From the NCBI GenBank assembly GCA_009377495.1, contig WHTZ01000065.1, positions 1-36,867 on the forward strand: a stretch of DNA of 36,867 nucleotides, in the 5' to 3' direction. The notes under the pieces were generated by a model. It saw only the letters and a list, made by a program, of their open reading frames with translations, was not told the origin of the DNA and ran no database searches. Below are positions 31,552 to 36,867 of this stretch, piece by piece. The stretch is from Luteitalea sp. GTDB taxonomy: Bacteria; Acidobacteriota; Vicinamibacteria; Vicinamibacterales; Vicinamibacteraceae. A program made the position numbers and the translations under genes. Position 1 is the first letter of the stretch. Every line of letters starts with the position of its first letter.

Positions 31552-32118
31552 ATGGCCGGCCAGTTGACGGGCGTTCTTTCGCCGCTTCTCCAGAACCGCC
31601 GCGTGGCCGCCGCTCGATCGTACCTCGGCCAGGGGCTACTCTTGGATTTTGGCTGCTCGGCGGGAGCGCTTGCGCGATTCGTCGAACCCGCGCGGTACGT
31701 TGGCGTCGACACGGACCGGGCCGCGTTGGCACAGGCTCGCGCCCTCTATCCTACGCATCGCTTCCTCTCGCTCGACGAATTCGACGCCTCGTCCGCCGAT
31801 CAATTCGACATCGTCGCGGCGCTCGCGGTGATCGAACACCTCCCTGATCCGTTGACCTGGCTGCAGAGCATGCGTGCGCGACTCAATCCGGCTGGGCACC
31901 TCGTACTGACGACACCGGATCCTGCCCTTCAGTGGGCCCACGAAGCGGGTGCCCGAGTGGGACTATTCAGCCGCGAGGCGGCAGCGGAACATCAGACACT
32001 GCTCGACCAGCGTGCACTTCGGGCGCTGGCCGATCGAGCAGGATTCCAGCTCACGCGCTATCAGCGGTTCTTGCTCGGCGCCAATCAACTGTGCGTCCTC
32101 GAGCCGACCACACGCTGA
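31552..32118 (+). CDS. Class I SAM-dependent methyltransferase
   Basis: 188 residues. Motif I LLLDFGCSAGALARFVEP (about 29-47), VGVDTDRAALAQARALYP (acidic loop), IVAALAVIEHLPDPLTWLQS (motif with the HLPDP pattern) and GHLVLTTPDPA. It belongs to the large Methyltransf_11/23 type; substrate unknown, perhaps a lipid or glycan intermediate given the neighbouring GT2 gene. Confidence 0.8.
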   Translation: MAGQLTGVLSPLLQNRRVAAARSYLGQGLLLDFGCSAGALARFVEPARYVGVDTDRAALAQARALYPTHRFLSLDEFDASSADQFDIVAALAVIEHLPDPLTWLQSMRARLNPAGHLVLTTPDPALQWAHEAGARVGLFSREAAAEHQTLLDQRALRALADRAGFQLTRYQRFLLGANQLCVLEPTTR

Positions 32119-32164
32119 GGCGTGACGTGGCGAAAGGGCCAGCGCCGCGCCGCGTCGGAGAATC

Positions 32165-33220
32165 GTGAAGGTCATCATTCAAATTCCTTGCTACAACGAA
32201 GCCCTCGCGCTTCCCGTGTCCGTCGCTGCCCTGCCGCGCGAGGTTCCGGGCTGCGACCAGGTCGAGTATCTGGTTGTTGACGACGGCTCGACCGACGGGA
32301 CGGCGGAGGTCGCGAGGCAGCTCGGTGTGCATCACGTGATTGCACATCCCGGCAATCGTGGTCTGGCTGCCGCGTTCATGACCGGCTTGACCGCCGCTCT
32401 GGAACATGGCGCCGATGTGATCGTCAACACCGACGCCGATAATCAGTATTGCGGCGAGGACATCGCACATCTGGTCGATCCGATCCGCGAACGCCGCGCT
32501 GACATGGTCATCGGCGCTCGGCCGATTGCGGCGACGTCTGACTTCTCGCTCCTGAAGAAGGCGCTGCAGCGACTTGGGAGCTGGGTGGTTCGTGTGATCA
32601 GCCGCACGGCGGTCGAAGATGCGCCGAGTGGCTTTCGCGCCTTCAGTCGTGAAGCGGCCATGCGACTGAAAGTCTTCAGCCGTTACACGTACACGCTCGA
32701 GACGATCATCCAAGCGGGGCACAGCAACATGCGCGTCGTGTCGGTGCCCGTCCGCACCAATGCCCCGATGAGACCGTCGCGTCTCGTGCGGAGCATCCCG
32801 AGCTACGTGTTGAAATCGGTCGTCACGATTGTGCGAATCTTCGCGACCTATCGCCCACTGGTCTTCTTCTGGAGCATCGCGCTGCTCTTCGGAGGGGTCG
32901 GCCTCGTCTCCGGGGGCCGCTTCCTGTATTTCTGGACCATAGGCCAGGGCCAGGGCCACGTGCAGTCTGTGATTCTCGCGGCTGCATGCATAACCTTGAG
33001 CTTCATTGCGTTGGTCATCGGCTTTCTCGCCGACCTGGTTGCGGTCAACCGCAAGCTTCTGGAAACGGTCGACTGGCGCATTCAGCATCTGGACGAGCGG
33101 TTGCACCCGCGCGTTCGCACGACTACACCGCGGCCTCACACACCATGGACCGAGTCAGCCAGCCAGCAGGAAACTACTACGACAAGTACCACACCAGGAA
33201 CCCGATCGCACGATGGCTGA
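32165..33220 (+). CDS. Family 2 glycosyltransferase (dolichyl-phosphate-mannose-synthase-like)
   Basis: 351 residues from GTG 32165, with GGAG just upstream. GT2 motifs: IIQIPCYNEALALPVSVAAL, VVDDGSTDGTAEVARQLG, VIVNTDADNQYCGEDIAHL (DxD) and ERRADMVIGARP. Two C-terminal hydrophobic segments (about 240-262 and 277-305) make it membrane-anchored, as in DPM-like enzymes using lipid phosphates. The last 25 residues (low complexity, QETTTTSTTPGTRSHDG) overlap the start of the next gene, out of frame. Confidence 0.85.
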   Translation: MKVIIQIPCYNEALALPVSVAALPREVPGCDQVEYLVVDDGSTDGTAEVARQLGVHHVIAHPGNRGLAAAFMTGLTAALEHGADVIVNTDADNQYCGEDIAHLVDPIRERRADMVIGARPIAATSDFSLLKKALQRLGSWVVRVISRTAVEDAPSGFRAFSREAAMRLKVFSRYTYTLETIIQAGHSNMRVVSVPVRTNAPMRPSRLVRSIPSYVLKSVVTIVRIFATYRPLVFFWSIALLFGGVGLVSGGRFLYFWTIGQGQGHVQSVILAAACITLSFIALVIGFLADLVAVNRKLLETVDWRIQHLDERLHPRVRTTTPRPHTPWTESASQQETTTTSTTPGTRSHDG

Positions 33221-33762
33221 TGAACGGGTTCCTGGGGGCTTTCGACGATTTCGTCGGCCTCAGCGGCGCCACATCGGCCATCGAGGTGGGATGTGGTGAA
33301 GCGGAATTGTCGATCCGTCTCGCGCGTCGTGGGTTGGCCGTGCGAGGTTGTGACGTCGCGGACGCCGTCTTACCGATTGCGCGCCAGCGGATCGCGGAAG
33401 CGGGGGTCGACATAGACGTCTGGCGCGCCGACGTCCTGTCGCTCGGTCCCGAGCACGCCGACGAGATGGTGGTCTGTTGTGAGGTGCTCGAGCACGTGGA
33501 CGATCCCCGTGAAGCCGTGCAAAGGCTGTCCGTCTTGGCCAGGCCGTTCTTGCTCACCAGTGTCCCGCGGGAGCCGTTGTGGCGCGTGCTCAACGTCTGC
33601 CGCGGCAAGTATCTCGGGGCGCTCGGCAACACCCCAGGCCACGTCAATCACTGGAACCGCGATGGCTTCCTCGATCTCCTTCGCCCGCACTTCGAGATCA
33701 TGGCCGTCCGCTCGCCCTTTCCGTGGACGATGGTTCTGTGCCGGGTGAAGCGCGAAGGGTAG
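33145..33762 (+). CDS. Class I SAM-dependent methyltransferase (second)
   Basis: 205 residues. Start 33145 keeps the N-terminal block NYYDKYHTRNPIARWLMNGF that looks conserved in the family. Motif I AIEVGCGEAELSIRLARRG, acidic RGCDVADAVLPIARQR, then VVCCEVLEHVDDPREAVQRL and GNTPGHVNHWNRDGFLDLLR. It starts 76 bp inside the GT2 gene; ATG 33220 (TGATG) is the non-overlapping alternative. Probably forms an operon with the GT2 gene. Confidence 0.8.
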   Translation: MDRVSQPAGNYYDKYHTRNPIARWLMNGFLGAFDDFVGLSGATSAIEVGCGEAELSIRLARRGLAVRGCDVADAVLPIARQRIAEAGVDIDVWRADVLSLGPEHADEMVVCCEVLEHVDDPREAVQRLSVLARPFLLTSVPREPLWRVLNVCRGKYLGALGNTPGHVNHWNRDGFLDLLRPHFEIMAVRSPFPWTMVLCRVKREG

Positions 33763-33769
33763 GGGCGGC

Positions 33770-34375
33770 CTAGACCTCTCGGCGGCCTTCGAGCGCCTTG
33801 TGCATCGTGACCTCGTCGGCGTATTCGAGGTCGCTCCCCACGGGCACGCCCATGGCGATGCGTGTCACGCGCACACCGAGCGGCTTGAGCAAACGCGCGA
33901 GGTAAATCGCGGTGGCCTCCCCTTCCACATTCGGACTGGTTGCGAGGATCACTTCGTCGACGGCCCCGTCCTGGACGCGTGCCAGCAAGCTCTTGATCTT
34001 CAGGTCGTCAGGACCGACACCTTGGAGCGGTGAGAGGACGCCCATCAGCACGTGATAGACGCCCTTGAACTCGCGCGTCTTCTCGATCGCCACGACGTTC
34101 ACGGCCTCTTCGACCACGCAAATCTGGCGCTGATTGCGGCTTGGATTCGTGCAAAAGGTGCACAGATCTTGGTCGGTGATGTTGCTGCAAATCGAGCAGT
34201 GCCGCACGCGTGCCTTCACGTCCTGGAGCGACTGCGCGAGCCGCGCGACGTTCTCGTCGGCGGTCTTGAGCAGATGAAACGCGATGCGCTGTGCGCTCTT
34301 CTGGCCGATGCCGGGCAAGCGACGAAGCTGCTCGATGAGCTCGTTCAGCGGTTCCGGGTAGGACACGGGCCTCAC
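33770..34375 (-). CDS. recR: Recombination protein RecR
   Basis: 201 residues. Helix-hairpin-helix LRRLPGIGQKSAQRIAFHLL, zinc finger CSICSNITDQDLCTFC, and Toprim part ICVVEEAVNVVAIEKTREFK with VLMGVLSPLQGVGPDDLKI and GEATAIYLARLLKPLGVRVT. RecR with RecO/RecF loads RecA at gaps. GTG start at 34375 overlaps the YbaB stop, so translation is coupled. Convergent with the methyltransferase gene, which ends 7 bp away. Confidence 0.96.
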   Translation of the reverse strand: MRPVSYPEPLNELIEQLRRLPGIGQKSAQRIAFHLLKTADENVARLAQSLQDVKARVRHCSICSNITDQDLCTFCTNPSRNQRQICVVEEAVNVVAIEKTREFKGVYHVLMGVLSPLQGVGPDDLKIKSLLARVQDGAVDEVILATSPNVEGEATAIYLARLLKPLGVRVTRIAMGVPVGSDLEYADEVTMHKALEGRREV

Positions 34376-34677
34376 ATGCCGGGCAGCTTGAGTCCGCCGA
34401 GACCGCCCATCAGGCCGCCCATCTTGTTCTGAATCGCTTCATCTGCTTTGCGGTGCGCGTCCGCCATCGCAGCCACGATGAGATCCTGCAGCATCTCTAC
34501 ATCATCCTTCGAGACGACGTCGGGGTCGATCGTGATCGAGAGAAGCTGCTTGTGCCCGTTGACGACGACAGTGACCATGCCGCCGCCGGCAGACGCCTCG
34601 AGACGAAGCTCTGCCATCTCCTGTTGCAGACGCTCCTGCATCTGCTGCGCCTGTTTCATCATCTGTTGCAGGTTCAT
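34372..34677 (-). CDS. ybaB: YbaB/EbfC nucleoid-associated protein
   Basis: 101 residues. N-terminal helix NLQQMMKQAQQMQERLQQEM, central ASAGGGMVTVVVNGHKQLLS and DPDVVSKDDVEMLQDLIVAA, C-terminal GGLMGGLGGLKLPGM. Dimeric DNA-binding protein. Position between dnaX and recR is the standard bacterial order. GAAGGAAGG is the Shine-Dalgarno. Confidence 0.95.
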   Translation of the reverse strand: MNLQQMMKQAQQMQERLQQEMAELRLEASAGGGMVTVVVNGHKQLLSITIDPDVVSKDDVEMLQDLIVAAMADAHRKADEAIQNKMGGLMGGLGGLKLPGM

Positions 34678-34739
34678 CGACCTTCCTTCAGCAAACCGTG
34701 TCCGACGTGCCGACCTCGCGCCCGACCTAACGCTCGCGC

Positions 34740-36467
34740 CTACTTTATCTCTTCCACGTCGTTGATCTCCGCTGGGAAGACATCCAGGAGCGTCTTCACG
34801 GCCGGCTCACTCATCACCGCCTCGCGCAAGCGCGCTTGCTCGGACACCTGTGGCGCTCCGGTCTCCCGATCCGGTACGGCGTCATGGCCAGGCACGACCT
34901 TGACCGTCATGGCGTGGCCGAACTCGTCTGAGGCAATCTGCTCCAACCGCTGGCGCTCGGCGCGGCACCGGTCCAACTGCACCCGGTTCGACGCCGCGTA
35001 CTGGAATGTGATCACGTTGCCCGACACGTCGATGCGCTGCGCCGGGAGGACGATGGTGCCGTGAAGCATACGGCTATGCCGACGTACCGCGTCCGTAAAG
35101 GCGCTCAGCCGATCGTCGGTCTCCGACGGAGAGGGCATCGAAGCCGGAACCTGGGAGGCAGCAGCAGCAACAGCGGCCGCCGATCGCTTCGGTGGCTGCG
35201 GGGGCGGCGTCGGTCGCGTGCCCGCGAGCGGCGCGCCACTCGGCCGTGCGGGCGCAGCGGCGGACGACCGCGGTGTCGCGGCGGGGCGCAGCGCGGTACT
35301 GGTCGACGCCCCGACGGCAGATCGCGGCGACCCGGTGCCACCGCCGAGCGCATCGAGCAGCTCCGTGAGTGGAACGAGCCGACGCAGATGCATCCACCTG
35401 AGCAACGCCATCTCGAGGTGGTACCGTGGCTGCGACGAGTACCGGATCTCACTCTCGGCACGCGCGAGCACGTCGAACGCACGAAGCAGATCTTCCCGCG
35501 AGAAGCGGGCCGCAAGGGTTCGCAGCCGCTCCGCGTCGGCTGCGAGCTCCGGGTCGTCCAGGCGTGACGGGTCGATCTGCACGACCATGAGGTCGCGGAC
35601 GAGACCGATCAGCTCCTTGCAGGCCAGACGAAGGTCCTGACCCGCTTCCACGATGCGCCCAACGAGGTCGAACACTGCGGCGGCGCGCTCATCGGCCACC
35701 GTTTCGACAACCTCGAACAGCACGTCGCGTCCAATGAGGCCGAGGACCGTCGCCGCTTGCTCGGCCGTGATGCGCACCCCGGCGAACGCAATGACCTGGT
35801 CGAATGCGCTCAGCGCATCGCGCACGCTACCTTCGGCAAAACGCGCCAGCAAGACCAGCGCTAGGTCGTCCACCTCGACATCTTCGGCGGCGGCTATCTT
35901 GCGTAGGTGCTCCGCAATGGCGCGCGTGCCAACGGTTCGGAGCTCGAACTCCTGCGCCCGCGAGCGAATCGTCTCCGGGATCTTGTGGAGCTCCGTTGTC
36001 GCCATCATGAATACGACGTGGGGCGGCGGCTCCTCGATCGACTTGAGCAAGGCGTTGAAGGAGGCGCTCGAGAGCTGATGGACCTCGTCGATGATGAAGA
36101 TTTTGTAGCGGTCGCGGACGGGCGTGATGCCGAGGCCCTCGATGATGATCTCGCGGACTTTGTCGACCTGTGTATGTGTGGCAGCGTCGATCTCGAGGAC
36201 GTCGAGGTCGCGGCCTTCCGCAATCTCGATGCAGGCGGCGCACGTCCCGCAAGGCTCGGGCGCAGGTCCCCGCTCGCAGTTGAGCGCGCGCGCAAGGATA
36301 CGCGCCGTGGTGGTCTTGCCAACACCACGCGAGCCGGCAAAGATGAACGCCTGCGCAATGCGATTCCTGGAAATGGCATTCCGCAGCGTCTCGGTCACGC
36401 CCTGTTGGCCGACGACGTCGTCGAATCGCTTCGGGCGCCACTTGCGGGCAAGGACTTGGTAGGTCAA
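34740..36467 (-). CDS. dnaX: DNA polymerase III subunit gamma/tau
   Basis: 575 residues. AAA+ part: YQVLARKWRPKRFDDVVGQQ, IFAGSRGVGKTTTARILARA (Walker A), zinc site from CERGPAPEPCGTCAACIE, KIFIIDEVHQLSSASFNALL (Walker B), and MATTELHKIPETIRSRAQEF (arginine finger region). A Pro/Ala/Ser-rich linker (about 375-440) leads to a tau-like C-terminal domain. The start must be TTG 36467: in-frame TAA lies six codons upstream and no ATG or GTG lies between, with no Shine-Dalgarno. No clear A-rich slippery site for gamma production was noted. Confidence 0.96.
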   Translation of the reverse strand: MTYQVLARKWRPKRFDDVVGQQGVTETLRNAISRNRIAQAFIFAGSRGVGKTTTARILARALNCERGPAPEPCGTCAACIEIAEGRDLDVLEIDAATHTQVDKVREIIIEGLGITPVRDRYKIFIIDEVHQLSSASFNALLKSIEEPPPHVVFMMATTELHKIPETIRSRAQEFELRTVGTRAIAEHLRKIAAAEDVEVDDLALVLLARFAEGSVRDALSAFDQVIAFAGVRITAEQAATVLGLIGRDVLFEVVETVADERAAAVFDLVGRIVEAGQDLRLACKELIGLVRDLMVVQIDPSRLDDPELAADAERLRTLAARFSREDLLRAFDVLARAESEIRYSSQPRYHLEMALLRWMHLRRLVPLTELLDALGGGTGSPRSAVGASTSTALRPAATPRSSAAAPARPSGAPLAGTRPTPPPQPPKRSAAAVAAAASQVPASMPSPSETDDRLSAFTDAVRRHSRMLHGTIVLPAQRIDVSGNVITFQYAASNRVQLDRCRAERQRLEQIASDEFGHAMTVKVVPGHDAVPDRETGAPQVSEQARLREAVMSEPAVKTLLDVFPAEINDVEEIK

Positions 36468-36500
36468 GGGGTTAAGGGGTGCTTACGCTTGTCAATGCAC

Positions 36501-36600
36501 AATGCCCAATGACCGGGGTCGTCGAAACGCGTTGGGCTAACGACGTTCGCTTCAGCCCCTCGCATCGCCCAGATTCCTCTTGCATTGGGCATTGGGCATT
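36501..36600. repeat. Inverted repeat between SRP RNA and dnaX
   Basis: AATGCCCAATG (36501-36511) is the reverse complement of CATTGGGCATT, present twice at 36583-36593 and 36590-36600. On the minus strand it could form a hairpin in the transcript upstream of dnaX. Similar small repeats occur dispersed in some genomes. Confidence 0.6.
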
Positions 36601-36605
36601 CCCTT

Positions 36606-36734
36606 GGCCGGTCCCACCGCGACCCGGAGGATCTGCGGCACACGGCAGAACACTCCTTAGCGCTGCTACCTTCCGGTCCTGACGCGGTTCGAAGGCTGGC
36701 GTTGCACAGGCTCCGGGCCGCGGTGCGGCCGGCC
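36606..36734 (-). ncRNA. ffs: Signal recognition particle RNA, small bacterial type
   Basis: On the minus strand the conserved domain IV hairpin is GTCAGGACCGGAAGGTAGCA with GCGCTAAG after. The ends pair: GGCCGG at the 5' end with CCGGCC at the 3' end, and GCCCGGAG with CTCCGGGT. It lies directly upstream of dnaX, the common arrangement. The 5' and 3' ends are estimated from pairing and could be shorter. Confidence 0.85.
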
Positions 36735-36820
36735 ACTGGACGGGTCATGTCGATTGACCCAGACTAGCGAGTCTAGCGTGCCGAGCACGCGCGCGCAAGC
36801 ACACGCGCGTCCCCGGGTGC

Positions 36821-36867
36821 TTAACGGTTCTGGGGGTCGCGGCCGGGCACGTCGTTGTAGGCGCCGC
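36821..36867 (-). CDS. C-terminal end of an upstream gene (partial)
   Basis: 14 codons before TAA (36821) read GAYNDVPGRDPQNR. The GC-rich codon use and the stop suggest the end of a protein encoded off the right edge. Too short to name. Confidence 0.35.
   Translation of the reverse strand, partial: GAYNDVPGRDPQNR

Noticed and set aside
32051..33139. 362-codon minus-strand frame opposite the GT2 gene
   Set aside because: GT2 motifs are on the plus strand; the minus frame is a shadow.

Overview
The window is high-GC bacterial DNA. The right end carries a core-chromosome block: SRP RNA, dnaX, a ybaB/ebfC homologue and recR, next to envelope-type genes. Gene content and style (permease/M1-peptidase ABC proteins, many short inverted and TCAGGGG-type repeats, little Shine-Dalgarno dependence) would fit an Acidobacteriota-like soil organism. 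That assignment is inference from gene content only; no 16S or other marker could be compared.

Layout. (A) 1-11391: an accessory region rich in redox and stress genes. It holds a partial AraC-type regulator, a decayed cytochrome P460 gene, msrA-msrB, two quinone-oxidoreductase-like (MDR) genes about 5 kb apart in inverted orientation, a cupin, a DoxX-like membrane protein, a soluble molybdopterin (sulfite-oxidase-fold) enzyme, a GreA/GreB-like C-domain protein, two intact cytochrome P460 genes, a P460 fragment and an NTF2-like protein. It ends with a tyrosine integrase that points at a 48-bp fragment of tRNA-Asn. (B) 11392-29302: a 17.9-kb integrative mobilizable element (IME) bounded by exact 48-bp repeats of the 3' part of tRNA-Asn. 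At its right end it has an excisionase and a second tyrosine integrase, and inside these a MobF relaxase, a TraD-like coupling protein and a ribbon-helix-helix relaxosome-type protein. No mating-pair-formation genes are visible. Cargo is a DUF1016/YhcG-type nuclease, a four-gene ABC export / serine hydrolase operon, and a winged-helix regulator with two membrane proteins. (C) 29303-36867: chromosome, with a DUF4203-like membrane protein, an LPG-synthase-TM/flippase-like protein, two SAM methyltransferases around a GT2 glycosyltransferase, then recR, ybaB, dnaX and SRP RNA.

The geometry (integrase, att fragment, second element, integrase, intact tRNA) suggests tandem accretion: two elements that used the same tRNA-Asn site, with A older and B inserted between A and the tRNA. 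Element A's far end would lie left of the window.

Several genes in A and B are damaged. The relaxase has one in-frame amber codon at the glutamine of helicase motif III. The ABC ATPase has a single-base frameshift in a G run. One P460 gene has two frameshifts and has lost its heme-ligand histidine (CxxCQ). msrB, P460 and a DUF488 gene are present as fragments. Region C shows no such lesions, so the lesions look biological (relaxed selection on mobile DNA), but single-base errors in the assembly cannot be excluded from the sequence alone.
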